Of a stretch of 17,916 nt of DNA, positions 1-7,992 are shown piece by piece; position 1 is the stretch's first letter; each line of letters begins with the position of its first letter. Under the pieces are notes generated by a model. That model had not been told where the DNA came from and did not search any database. It saw only the letters and a program-made list of their open reading frames with translations. The DNA is from JBFLVQ01 sp040758525 (lineage in GTDB: Bacteria > Acidobacteriota > Blastocatellia > Chloracidobacteriales > JADJPF01). Made by a program: the position numbers and the translations under genes. The stretch is taken from the NCBI GenBank assembly GCA_040758525.1, contig JBFLVQ010000114.1, positions 1-17,916 on the forward strand, given 5' to 3'.

Positions 1-14
1 GTTTTGAAAATCTA

Positions 15-1652
15 ATGACAACGCTGACTGCATTGCTGCGCGTGTTGGTGTTCTATGTACAAGAGGGCGAGCAGACAATTCCCCGACCTCCTATACCAAC
101 ACTGCCAGGTTTAGAGAAGTTTGCGCAAACTGGCAATATTAGCTTCCTCTATAACCTAGACAGTTTCGACATTGTTATTATCTCACTCTATTTTGGCATC
201 CTATTCGTACTCTCTCTCTACGGCATATACCGATTGCGACTAGTCTATATCTTTTTCCGCTATCTACCTTGCCGGCCAAAACCGAAAGCGCAATTTAGCC
301 AATTGCCACATATCACCGTACAATTGCCTTTCTTTAATGAAATGTATGTGGCAGAAAGACTAATTGCTGCTATCACAGCACTAGACTACCCACGTGACCG
401 CCTAGAGATTCAAGTGCTTGATGACTCTACCGATGAGACAGTTGAGATTGCCAAACGTGCAGTAGCACGTTATCGTGCCCAAGGCTTTGATATCTCCTAC
501 CATCATCGAGAGGATCGCACTGGTTTTAAGGCGGGCGCTTTAGAAGCAGGTCTAAGGCTTGCCAAGGGCGAGTTTATCACCGTCTTTGATGCTGACTTTA
601 TTCCCCGTCCAGACTGTCTGCACAAGATGATCGATTACTTCACGGATGAGAAGATCGGCATGGTGCAGATGCGTTGGAGCCATATTAACGGTGATTACAG
701 CCTGCTTACTAAGATCCAATCTATTATGCTTGATGGCCATTTTGTAATTGAGCAGATGGCACGTAATCGTTCCGGTGGTTTCTTTAATTTCAATGGCACA
801 GCGGGTATGTGGCGCCGTATCGCGATCGAGGGTTCGGGGGGCTGGCAGCATGATACGCTCACAGAAGATACCGATCTCAGTTATCGTGCACAACTGATGG
901 GTTGGCGTTTTGTCTACCTGCTTGATGATGATGTGCCAGCAGAGATACCAGTCGAGATCAATGCCTTCAAAGCACAACAACGCCGTTGGGCAAAAGGGCT
1001 AATACAGGTTGGTCTGAAGCTACTGCCACGCATACTACGCAACCCACAACTACCATTTTCTGTAAAAGTGGAGCTGTTCTTTCGCCTTACTAGTAATATT
1101 GCTGCACCATTGATGATTGTGTTGGCAGTGCTACATCTGCCAGTGTTGATCGTACGCTACAATCAAGGTTTCTTTCATCTATTGCTCTTTGATACTCCTA
1201 TACTGCTCTTCTCCACTGTCTCTGTTATTACCTTTTATGGAGCAGCACAGTACTATCTACATCCTCAAAACTGGAAGCAGCGACTAAAATATCTACCACT
1301 GGTAATGGCGATGGGTATAGGTCTCACCTTTAGTAATGCCCGTGCAGTATTGGAAGCGCTTCTTGGTATTAAGTCCTCGTTTGTACGAACACCAAAATAT
1401 CGAGTAGAGAGTGTACGTGATAGTTGGTTGACGCAAGCCATCAAGTATCGCCGCCGCAGTGGCCTGATCCCATTACTAGAAGTGCTCTCGGCTGGCTATT
1501 TTGCCTTTACAATCTACTATGCCGTCACACGTTCGATCTTCGGCACTATCCCATTTCTCTTTATATTCCTTTTTGGCTATGGCTACACTGGCGCGATGTC
1601 TATATTTCAAGCTGTCTGGCAGAAACTGATAAAGAGTGTCAAGTTGACTTGA
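15..1652 (+). CDS. Cellulose synthase-like family 2 glycosyltransferase, membrane
   Basis: An inner-membrane processive-type glycosyltransferase that probably builds a beta-linked polysaccharide from a nucleotide sugar; the actual sugar cannot be told from sequence. Visible features on the 545-residue product are one membrane segment near residues 53-77, a cytosolic GT-A domain from about 98 to 345, and several C-terminal membrane segments (about 355-380, 390-412, 425-448, 485-503, 510-530). Catalytic motifs are present: DDSTD at 136-140, DAD at 192-194, TEDTD at 283-287 and QQRRW at 321-325, matching the D,D,D,Q(Q/R)xRW pattern of cellulose synthase-like GT2 enzymes. FNGTAG (259-264) and FVRTPKY (456-462) are also typical of the group. 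No PilZ domain is visible, so c-di-GMP control is not indicated. The reading frame stays open upstream to the window edge, so the true start may lie outside; the ATG at 15 has no good Shine-Dalgarno sequence in view. Family sure, substrate unknown. Confidence 0.88.
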   Translation: MTTLTALLRVLVFYVQEGEQTIPRPPIPTLPGLEKFAQTGNISFLYNLDSFDIVIISLYFGILFVLSLYGIYRLRLVYIFFRYLPCRPKPKAQFSQLPHITVQLPFFNEMYVAERLIAAITALDYPRDRLEIQVLDDSTDETVEIAKRAVARYRAQGFDISYHHREDRTGFKAGALEAGLRLAKGEFITVFDADFIPRPDCLHKMIDYFTDEKIGMVQMRWSHINGDYSLLTKIQSIMLDGHFVIEQMARNRSGGFFNFNGTAGMWRRIAIEGSGGWQHDTLTEDTDLSYRAQLMGWRFVYLLDDDVPAEIPVEINAFKAQQRRWAKGLIQVGLKLLPRILRNPQLPFSVKVELFFRLTSNIAAPLMIVLAVLHLPVLIVRYNQGFFHLLLFDTPILLFSTVSVITFYGAAQYYLHPQNWKQRLKYLPLVMAMGIGLTFSNARAVLEALLGIKSSFVRTPKYRVESVRDSWLTQAIKYRRRSGLIPLLEVLSAGYFAFTIYYAVTRSIFGTIPFLFIFLFGYGYTGAMSIFQAVWQKLIKSVKLT

Positions 1653-1762
1653 AGGGTGGCTTATTGGTCGCGTTTCTCTACTAATCTATTGGCCGATTTA
1701 AAGCTCTCGTTGGCAAAATTTGGGTCGTCTATGAACTACTGGTTGTGATAAATTATTTACTT

Positions 1763-3133
1763 ATGAATAGACGTCTTATCCTTTATCTGATAGTAGCAAT
1801 TCTGCTATTGAATGTAGCCTGGACAGTTGACCCACCACCTACGCGTGCTGATGATACTGCTCAGCTTGCCGATCAACCGCCTAGCCAATATAAGCTACGT
1901 CGTCAACGTCTAATGGAGAAGACGTCAGATGGCATAGTAGTAGTACTTGGCAATATCTCTGACGAGACGCTCGGTGTTGATGCAAAATTCCGTCAAAACG
2001 ACGATTTTATGTATTTGACTGGGGTCAGTGCGCCAGACAGCTTTTTACTATTGGTGCCAGACGGTTATCAGGGAGCAAAAGAATGGCTCTTCCTCCCTAC
2101 TCGTAGCACTTTTCAAAACCGTTGGGAGGGTCCACAACCAGAACCTGGACCACAATCTGAGCGCCTCTTTGGCAGCGAACGTGTGGTAGCTACACAGCAG
2201 TTCCATACCATGCTCTTCGAAATCCTCAATAGTGAGGCGCGTAAGAAGAGTGGTATTACCCTCTACACGATTATCCCCACTGGTAATAAACCACATCTTA
2301 CTCAGCAACACGAATTCATTGAGAATGTGCGTAAAAGCGCGCCCCATGTTCGTATTCAACCACTCGGACCATTAACTGCTGAGTTGCGTGTGATCAAAAG
2401 TAGATCAGAACTTACGCTTATACAGCGTGCTATTGATATTACTGTGAATGCACAGTTAGATGTACTCAATAATGTTAAGCCAACTATGTTTGAATATGAA
2501 CTAGAAGGTATCATACTGGGCCGTTTTTACAGTAGTGGCGCACAGCGCGCGGCTTTTCCTTGTATCGTTGGTTCAGGTGTTAATTCCACTATTCTGCACT
2601 ACAATAACAATCGCAAAAAGATTGAGGAAGGGGATCTGATCGTTGTTGATATTGGCGCCGAATATAGCTATTACGCTGCCGATATTACCCGTACCTATCC
2701 CGCCAATGGTAAATTCACTGCACGTCAGAAAGAGATCTACAAGCTTGTATTAGAAGCACAAACAGCAGCAGTAAAAGCCTTCAAGCCAGGTCGTTCAACC
2801 ATATATGATCTTCATGAAGCGGCTGAACAGACTATGCGCAGTAGCCGACTGCGAGATTCCCAAGCACGGACTTTGGATATCTCATTTGTTCATGGTCTAG
2901 GACATTTCCTAGGTATGTATGTACATGATGTGGGTGATTACAATCGCCCCTTACAACCTGGTATGGTTATTACTATTGAGCCAGGAATCTATCTATCGGA
3001 TGAAAAGATCGGTGTACGTATAGAAGATGACTATCTAGTAACAGAGACCAGCTTAGTGAAATTATCACAACACTGCCCTAGTGATCCGGATGAGATTGAG
3101 CGACTGATGGCTAACCGCAACTTAACTAAATAA
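1763..3133 (+). CDS. pepP: Exported Xaa-Pro aminopeptidase (peptidase family M24B)
   Basis: A metallopeptidase that removes an N-terminal residue ahead of proline. Numbered from the ATG at 1763 (456 residues), it has an AMP_N-type N-terminal domain (about 40-165) followed by the pita-bread M24 domain (about 210-445). The five metal ligands of the family are visible: D296, D307, H381 (in the HGLGHFLG stretch), E406 (IEPGIY) and E421 (RIEDDY). The family's other conserved histidines are at 377 and 388. The N-terminus MNRRLILYLIVAILLLNVAW followed by a polar stretch looks like a signal peptide or anchor, which is unusual because the classic PepP is cytosolic. Two starts are possible, GTG at 1745 and ATG at 1763, and neither has a clear Shine-Dalgarno site; I chose the ATG because it leaves a typical positively charged n-region. 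The 110-bp gap before it and the 83-bp gap after it hold no recognisable terminator. Confidence 0.9.
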   Translation: MNRRLILYLIVAILLLNVAWTVDPPPTRADDTAQLADQPPSQYKLRRQRLMEKTSDGIVVVLGNISDETLGVDAKFRQNDDFMYLTGVSAPDSFLLLVPDGYQGAKEWLFLPTRSTFQNRWEGPQPEPGPQSERLFGSERVVATQQFHTMLFEILNSEARKKSGITLYTIIPTGNKPHLTQQHEFIENVRKSAPHVRIQPLGPLTAELRVIKSRSELTLIQRAIDITVNAQLDVLNNVKPTMFEYELEGIILGRFYSSGAQRAAFPCIVGSGVNSTILHYNNNRKKIEEGDLIVVDIGAEYSYYAADITRTYPANGKFTARQKEIYKLVLEAQTAAVKAFKPGRSTIYDLHEAAEQTMRSSRLRDSQARTLDISFVHGLGHFLGMYVHDVGDYNRPLQPGMVITIEPGIYLSDEKIGVRIEDDYLVTETSLVKLSQHCPSDPDEIERLMANRNLTK

Positions 3134-3203
3134 CCCGCCAATTTATAATTTTGGAACGAATATAAGAACAGCGCGTCTAAAAGTCATAAACATACCTGCT
3201 GAC

Positions 3204-3208
3204 AGGAG
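3204..3208 (+). promoter_or_regulatory. Ribosome binding site of the vWA gene
   Basis: AGGAG lies 8 nt before the ATG at 3217. It fixes that start over the in-frame GTG at 3208, whose first base lies inside this site. Confidence 0.75.
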
Positions 3209-3216
3209 TGATTAAG

Positions 3217-4806
3217 ATGACCAAGAGACGTGCAATAATTATTGGGATAGTAACTGGCACAATCACATTTGGCATTGCTGCCGCCATAGTAATTCCAAAT
3301 CTATTAAGTAGCAGAAGGTCTGGACAACACTTGGAGGAACAGTTCTCTGTTGCTACTGAATCCTCTGATGCTTATATGGCTTCGCCTAGTCCTACACCGA
3401 TGAGTGCACAACCAAAGACTCCTGCTCAAGAGGCTGAACCTAATACAGAGAGCTATACCAGTTATGGTGTTAACTGGATGACAGAAGCTGCCCATGATCC
3501 AGTATCAACTTTCGCTATTGATGTCGATACCGCTTCCTATACAATAACACGACGAAAGCTTACCGAAGGAACACTACCACCCGAAGCCGCGGTACGAGTA
3601 GAAGAGTTCCTCAACTATTTCAAATATCGGTATCCACAACCGAACGGTCTACATCCCTTCTCTGTGCATACAGAGGCAGTAGGTTCGCCTTTTAACAATC
3701 GTCGCCATCTGCTGCTAGTCGGTTTACAGGGTCGTCAGATCGCGGCTGTACAACGACCCAAAGCCCACTTAATCTTCCTGGTAGATACCAGTGGCTCAAT
3801 GCAATCTTATGACAAGATTGGTCTGGTAAAGCAGAGTCTGCGTATCCTCGTTAATAATCTACAGCCCGGCGATACGGTAGCATTAACCACCTATGCTGGT
3901 GGTGTAAAAACTGTCCTCACTCCTACTGGTATAGAAGATAAAGAAGAGATCCTTAATGCGATCGAACAACTTGAAGCTGGTGGTGGTACAGCAATGGCCT
4001 CTGGCATTCAACTGGCCTATCAGCAGGCACACGCTAACCTAGAGACGGACGCAATCAACCGTATCATTATCTGTTCAGATGGAGATGCCAACATAGGTAA
4101 TACCAGCCCCAATGAGATTCTTAAGGATATTGAAGGTTATGCCAAACAGGGCATTACCGTAAGTACAATAGGGTTTGGTATGGGCAACTATAAGGACACA
4201 ATGATGGAGCAGTTTGCTGATAAAGGCAATGGTAATTACTATTACATAGATAATCTTGCACAAGCCAAGCGGATCTTTACTGAACAACTCACCGGTACTC
4301 TCCAAGTGATTGCCAAAGATGTCAAAGTTCAAGTCGAATTTAACCCTGCAGTAGTAGCTCGTTATCGTCTAATTGGATATGAGAACCGTAATGTTGCAGA
4401 TGAGGATTTCCGTAATGATCAGGTTGATGGTGGTGAAATCGGCGCAGGTCATACGGTTACTGCACTCTATGAATTAGAGCTACAATCCAATGCTCAGACC
4501 AGTGAGTTTGCCACTGTGCGATTACGCTACAAAGCCCCTGCCGAGGAACAGTCTCAAGAATTCTCATCTTCCATTTCAATGGCACAAATAAAGAAGGACT
4601 TTGCCAAGACCTCAAATGATTTCCGCTTTGCCGTAGCTGTGGCTGCTTTTGCTGAAGTATTACGTGATAGTCAAGAGGCAAGAGATTGGTCACTAACACA
4701 GATTGAAGAGATTGCCCATACAACGGCAGCAGCAACCAATCCTGAGCGACAGGAGTTGGTCTCACTTATTGGCAAGGCCAAGGAATTGAAGTTACGTGCG
4801 CAATAG
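3217..4806 (+). CDS. yfbK: von Willebrand factor A domain protein, YfbK family
   Basis: A 529-residue exported, probably membrane-anchored protein. Numbering is from the ATG at 3217, which has a good AGGAG 8 nt upstream. The order is an N-terminal hydrophobic helix (about 6-27), a proline/serine-rich linker (about 40-80), the YfbK N-terminal domain (about 85-150, with FAIDVDTASY), the vWA domain (about 183-345), and a C-terminal DUF3520-type domain. The MIDAS metal site is intact: DTSGS at 190-194, T258 in the GGGTAMASG loop, and D288 in SDGD. It should therefore bind a divalent cation and a protein partner. The family's function is not settled; it is a surface or periplasmic protein. The hydrophobic start ends in AIVIPNLLSSRR, which resembles the N-terminal helix of type IV pilins. 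The gene ends only 9 bp from the stop of the converging ATPase gene, with no hairpin between. Confidence 0.88.
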   Translation: MTKRRAIIIGIVTGTITFGIAAAIVIPNLLSSRRSGQHLEEQFSVATESSDAYMASPSPTPMSAQPKTPAQEAEPNTESYTSYGVNWMTEAAHDPVSTFAIDVDTASYTITRRKLTEGTLPPEAAVRVEEFLNYFKYRYPQPNGLHPFSVHTEAVGSPFNNRRHLLLVGLQGRQIAAVQRPKAHLIFLVDTSGSMQSYDKIGLVKQSLRILVNNLQPGDTVALTTYAGGVKTVLTPTGIEDKEEILNAIEQLEAGGGTAMASGIQLAYQQAHANLETDAINRIIICSDGDANIGNTSPNEILKDIEGYAKQGITVSTIGFGMGNYKDTMMEQFADKGNGNYYYIDNLAQAKRIFTEQLTGTLQVIAKDVKVQVEFNPAVVARYRLIGYENRNVADEDFRNDQVDGGEIGAGHTVTALYELELQSNAQTSEFATVRLRYKAPAEEQSQEFSSSISMAQIKKDFAKTSNDFRFAVAVAAFAEVLRDSQEARDWSLTQIEEIAHTTAAATNPERQELVSLIGKAKELKLRAQ

Positions 4807-4815
4807 AGTAATCGA

Positions 4816-5598
4816 TTAAAAACCTGTTGCTGTAGCAATCACATTAACTCTAGGCGCTCCACTGATAGGGTTGCGGTCAACCATTAAGCTAGTCTCAAAG
4901 ACCTCTTCAAGCAGTTCACGTTGGAAGACCTCGCTAGGGGAACCGCAACCGGCTACTCGCCCTGCCTTTAGCAACATTATACGATTAGCAAATTCTGCCG
5001 CCAAATTCAGTTCATGAGTAATCAGTAGCACTGCTAATCCTCTCTCTCGTGTCAAACGTGTGAGTAGTGTTAATGTAGCAACCTGGTGTGAGATATCCAG
5101 ATTCGAGGTGGGTTCATCAAGTAACAATAGTTTTGGTTGTTGTGCTAGTGCACGTGCTAAGAAGACACGTTGTCGCTCACCACCAGAAAGGGCATTTAAT
5201 TGTCGATCAGCAAATTCAGCAGTGTGGGTAAGCACAAGCGCCTCACGCGCTGCAGCCAGATCATCCTCACTTTCAAACCCCAATCCACGGCCATGAGCAA
5301 AACGGCCTTGTAGTACAAATTCAAACACTACTAATGGAAACTGTACTCGTGACTCCTGAGCAACATAAGCAATCTGGCGTGCCAACTCTCGACGTGGCCA
5401 CATTGTGAGTAGCTGTTCGTTGAATAGTACTGTGCCTGCCGCAGGTGTTAACAATCCTGCTAGTAGTCGTACCAGCGTCGATTTTCCTGAACCATTGGGG
5501 CCGATCACAGCCAGCATCTCACCGGCTGTTAGTCGCAATGAAACATCCTCTATTACTGGACGCTGATAATTAAAATAGAGCCCTTGCGCTTGTAACAT
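4816..5598 (-). CDS. btuD: ABC importer ATPase, cobalamin/iron-chelate (FecCD-type) family
   Basis: The 260-residue ATP-hydrolysing subunit that powers uptake through the adjacent FecCD-type permease at the inner membrane. All nucleotide-binding motifs are present: Walker A GPNGSGKST (33-41), Q-loop Q81, signature LSGGE (137-141), Walker B LLLLDE (157-162) and switch H195. It is the last gene of the btuF-btuC-btuD set. It starts with ATG 11 bp after the permease stop and lacks a clear Shine-Dalgarno site, so it is probably translated by coupling or re-initiation. FecE/FhuC/HmuV-type ATPases for ferric siderophores or heme have the same architecture; the vitamin B12 assignment rests on the binding protein and neighbours, not on this subunit. 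Confidence 0.88.
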   Translation of the reverse strand: MLQAQGLYFNYQRPVIEDVSLRLTAGEMLAVIGPNGSGKSTLVRLLAGLLTPAAGTVLFNEQLLTMWPRRELARQIAYVAQESRVQFPLVVFEFVLQGRFAHGRGLGFESEDDLAAAREALVLTHTAEFADRQLNALSGGERQRVFLARALAQQPKLLLLDEPTSNLDISHQVATLTLLTRLTRERGLAVLLITHELNLAAEFANRIMLLKAGRVAGCGSPSEVFQRELLEEVFETSLMVDRNPISGAPRVNVIATATGF

Positions 5599-5609
5599 AC
5601 TTAACTAGA

Positions 5610-6632
5610 TCATACTGTGCGACGCAGTAGATAGACAAAAAGTGGTGCACCAATGAGAGCGGTAATTGCGCCTACAGGCAGTTCACGGGGAGCAATCAGT
5701 ATGCGCGCTAATGTATCAGCAAGCAACAACAGACTAGCACCCATTAGCGCCGCGGCAGGAATCAATAGTCTATGGTCGCTCGACCAAGCCATACGAATAA
5801 TATGCGGTACAATTAGACCTATATAACCAATCGAGCCAACTACCGCAACAGTAGTACCAGTAAGCAGTGATGCCAACAAGTATAACGCTAACTTTACTCG
5901 CTCGACATTGACTCCAAGGCTGAGCGCGCTCTCCTCACCTACCATTAGTAGATTAAGGGTACGCGCCATTGAGTAGATCAGCGCAATTACCACACTTGTG
6001 GTAATCAAGGTAAAGGTGAGTAGCGTTGTTGTACCACCACTGAGGTCTCCCATTAGCCAAAAGGCAATACCCCGTAACCTGGAGGTACTAGCAACCGTGA
6101 GTATGAAGATAATTGCCGCCCAAAGAAAACTGGTTGTGATTACACCAGCCAAAATTAGCCTATCTGTCGATGTACCACTAGCGCCTTGACCAAGTATGTA
6201 AACAGTAAATATCGTGACAGCGGCGCCCGCAAATGCCCCTAATGGCTGGCTAAGAGGAAAAGTTTCAGCAAAGACGATTGCCAGCACTGCACCTACCGCG
6301 GCGCCACTAGATACTCCTAAAACATATGGCTCGGCAAGGGGATTACGAAGTAGCGCTTGTAGCGCTGCCCCTGCTACTGAGAGCGCAGCCCCAGCCGCCA
6401 GGGCAAAAAGCGCACGTGGTAGTCGCACTGTAAAAAGGATTGTCTCTACTTCTACAGAAAGCCCCGTTGGTCTACCTGATAATCTGTTTACAAACGCAGC
6501 AACACTAGCACGCCAAGCAAGCGATTCACTACCAAAGAGCAGGGCGATAGCAAAGGAGAAGATTAGCAATAGACTGAGCAGTGCAATTACCGTGAATAGA
6601 TATGGCCGTGTGAGATGTGTACGCGCCCTCAA
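5610..6632 (-). CDS. btuC: ABC importer permease, BtuC/FecCD family
   Basis: The transmembrane subunit of a cobalamin-type importer: 340 residues with about ten hydrophobic segments, the usual length and count for BtuC. Family stretches are visible: RNPLAEPYVLGVSSGA (96-111), FWLMGDLSG (191-199), GSIGYIGLIVPHIIR (266-280) and a C-terminal run LPVGAITALIGAPLFVYLL (318-336). The start is TTG, supported by GGAGG 7 nt upstream. It overlaps the stop of the binding-protein gene in a TTGA arrangement, the TTG equivalent of the common ATGA overlap, so translation is probably coupled. There is no early in-frame ATG. FepD/FhuB-type siderophore permeases cannot be excluded from this sequence alone. Confidence 0.88.
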   Translation of the reverse strand: MRARTHLTRPYLFTVIALLSLLLIFSFAIALLFGSESLAWRASVAAFVNRLSGRPTGLSVEVETILFTVRLPRALFALAAGAALSVAGAALQALLRNPLAEPYVLGVSSGAAVGAVLAIVFAETFPLSQPLGAFAGAAVTIFTVYILGQGASGTSTDRLILAGVITTSFLWAAIIFILTVASTSRLRGIAFWLMGDLSGGTTTLLTFTLITTSVVIALIYSMARTLNLLMVGEESALSLGVNVERVKLALYLLASLLTGTTVAVVGSIGYIGLIVPHIIRMAWSSDHRLLIPAAALMGASLLLLADTLARILIAPRELPVGAITALIGAPLFVYLLRRTV

Positions 6633-7594
6633 GGAGCGGCCTCCGGATGAAAGAGGCGGGCCATCTCTGCCAAACCATCAACAATACGTGGCCCAGGCCG
6701 TAGAATTAGATCAGGATTGATTGTATGAGTACGCCCATTACGTACGGCTGGTGTTACCTCTAGTCCTGGTGGCAGTTTTAATCCATTTTTTTCATCACTT
6801 GCTTGCTCATTAGCATGCCAACCAGGCACCAAGATAATGTCAGGCGCGCGCGCAATAACGGTCTCTGCACTGTAAGCAGGCCATTCTGCCGCTACATCAG
6901 CAGAGATCGAGTCGCCTCCAGCAAAATTGATTAGATCAGTAATGAAAGCATCTCGGCCAGCAGTAATAAGTGGCTCAGTACCGACGACAAAGAAGACTTT
7001 AGGACGTGGCTTGCCCGCTACTTTTTCTGCAATTGTAGCAAGCCGTCCACGCAATTGATTGACTAATGCTTTTGCTTGCGTCTCACGATTAGTCAATTGT
7101 CCTACCGTTACAATCGAGTGCAATGTCGCTTCCACAGATGGCGACTTAAGCACAAAGATAGGAATACCAGCTTCTGTGAGCTTAGCAAGAAACTGTTGAA
7201 GCTGGCTGGCCGTGCTAATAAGTACCAGATCCGGATGTAGAGCAATGATCTGTTCAAGGTTTGGCCGCAATGTGTCACCCACTTTATCAATGGTGGTAGC
7301 TTGAGGAGGATAGTTACAGTAGGTGGTGACTCCAACTATCCGCGGCCCTAGATCAAGAGCAAAAAGTATCTCAGTAATATTAGGAGCAAGAGAGATTATC
7401 CGTTTGGGCTCAGATACGATTGTAACCGTACGTCCTAGTTCATCAGTAACAGTACGGTGTGCACTTAAAGAAGCTTTATCTGTAGATATAGCATTAGGCG
7501 ATGATGATGAAGACTGGCTACAACTGGTCAACATCATAGCAACTACTATTACTACAACTAAACGATAAGATTCTATTAAGCGATAATCACTCAA
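6629..7594 (-). CDS. btuF: Cobalamin-binding lipoprotein of ABC importer (BtuF-like)
   Basis: The substrate-binding subunit that delivers cobalamin, or a related corrinoid, to BtuC; in the mature form it is lipid-anchored outside the inner membrane. Starting at the TTG at 7594 gives 321 residues. A hydrophobic segment ends in the lipobox LTSC with the lipidated Cys at 25, and a Peripla_BP_2 domain follows. RIISLAPNITEILFAL (65-80), the YCNYPP stretch (92-97) and the RPNLEQIIALHPDLVLIS run are close to the BtuF pattern rather than to catecholate siderophore binders. AAGGAG (7607-7612) lies 12 nt before the TTG, slightly long but the only good site; the only later ATGs fall inside the signal peptide. 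The frame stays open further upstream, through the tRNA gene, so a longer call would be wrong. No cobalamin riboswitch was recognised upstream. Confidence 0.85.
   Translation of the reverse strand: MSDYRLIESYRLVVVIVVAMMLTSCSQSSSSSPNAISTDKASLSAHRTVTDELGRTVTIVSEPKRIISLAPNITEILFALDLGPRIVGVTTYCNYPPQATTIDKVGDTLRPNLEQIIALHPDLVLISTASQLQQFLAKLTEAGIPIFVLKSPSVEATLHSIVTVGQLTNRETQAKALVNQLRGRLATIAEKVAGKPRPKVFFVVGTEPLITAGRDAFITDLINFAGGDSISADVAAEWPAYSAETVIARAPDIILVPGWHANEQASDEKNGLKLPPGLEVTPAVRNGRTHTINPDLILRPGPRIVDGLAEMARLFHPEAAP
6640..6644 (-). promoter_or_regulatory. Ribosome binding site of the TTG-started permease gene
   Basis: GGAGG on the minus strand, 7 nt before the TTG at 6632. It lies inside the end of the binding-protein coding sequence and decides the non-ATG start of the permease. 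Confidence 0.7.
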
Positions 7595-7746
7595 ATCTAG
7601 TAAAGACTCCTTAATGCGATTGTAGAAGAATGGATAGTGAGGAGCACGATTTCTCGCTCTTGACAACCTTGGGTGGCAAAAAATGGCTTCTTTACACAAC
7701 ACGAAAACAGCTAACCTATCAAGCCTATCAGATAATTTAATCTGGT

Positions 7747-7820
7747 TGGCTGGGAGGCAGGGATTCGAACCCCGATAAGCGGCTCCAAAGACCGCTGTCC
7801 TACCTTTGGACGACCTCCCA
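7747..7820 (-). tRNA. tRNA-Gln (anticodon UUG)
   Basis: A complete cloverleaf can be drawn on the minus strand. The acceptor arms are TGGGAGG/CCTCCCA, the D stem GTCC/GGAC, the anticodon stem GCGGT/GCCGC with loop CTTTGGA (anticodon TTG), and the T arm CGGGG-TTCGAAT-CCCTG. The U1-A72 pair and discriminator G fit glutamine. The 3' CCA is encoded directly after the discriminator (7749-7747). It lies 152 bp upstream of btuF on the same strand, so read-through into the transporter genes is possible. Confidence 0.96.
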
Positions 7821-7829
7821 ATCAGCGTT

Positions 7830-7835
7830 ATTATA
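7830..7835 (-). promoter_or_regulatory. -10 box (TATAAT) of the tRNA-Gln gene
   Basis: A perfect TATAAT on the minus strand sits 9 nt before the mature tRNA 5' end, so transcription would begin almost at the tRNA itself. No convincing -35 hexamer lies 16-18 bp further upstream. Confidence 0.6.
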
Positions 7836-7981
7836 CCCAATTATTGTATGTTCGCTAGTTTAGTTTGCCGATTGTCACCGGTGCAGGAAGAAAAGGATGA
7901 CTCAGAGAGCATTTTCCAGTAAGCTCTTGTTATATAACTGTCTGAAATTCTTCTAGCACAAGCCCAAGATCTATTCGTTGT

Positions 7982-7986
7982 AGGAG
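7982..7986 (+). promoter_or_regulatory. Ribosome binding site of the radical SAM gene
   Basis: AGGAG lies 6 nt before the ATG at 7993 and supports that start. The rest of the 172-bp gap back to the tRNA holds no other clear element. Confidence 0.7.
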
Positions 7987-7992
7987 ATTGCC

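Noticed and set aside
552..980. 142-codon minus-strand frame inside the glycosyltransferase gene
   Set aside because: It lies antisense to the catalytic GT2 motifs and has no recognisable domain or start signal.
4800..4860. Terminator between the converging vWA and btuD genes
   Set aside because: Only a 5-bp hairpin (TTGCT/AGCAA) is seen, inside the btuD coding end, with no T-tract; there is too little to call.
6214..6720. 168-codon plus-strand frame opposite the permease gene
   Set aside because: It is antisense to strongly supported btuC/btuF coding sequence, has no ribosome binding site, and has a low-complexity Ala/Ser/Arg composition typical of shadow frames.
7595..7746. Possible cobalamin riboswitch upstream of btuF
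   Set aside because: I could not find the B12-box or its conserved partner motifs on either strand in this gap or in 7821-7992.
7595..7840. N-terminal extension of the BtuF frame to 403 residues
   Set aside because: It would run through the tRNA-Gln gene and put a long non-signal stretch before a clear lipoprotein signal; the frame is simply open by chance.
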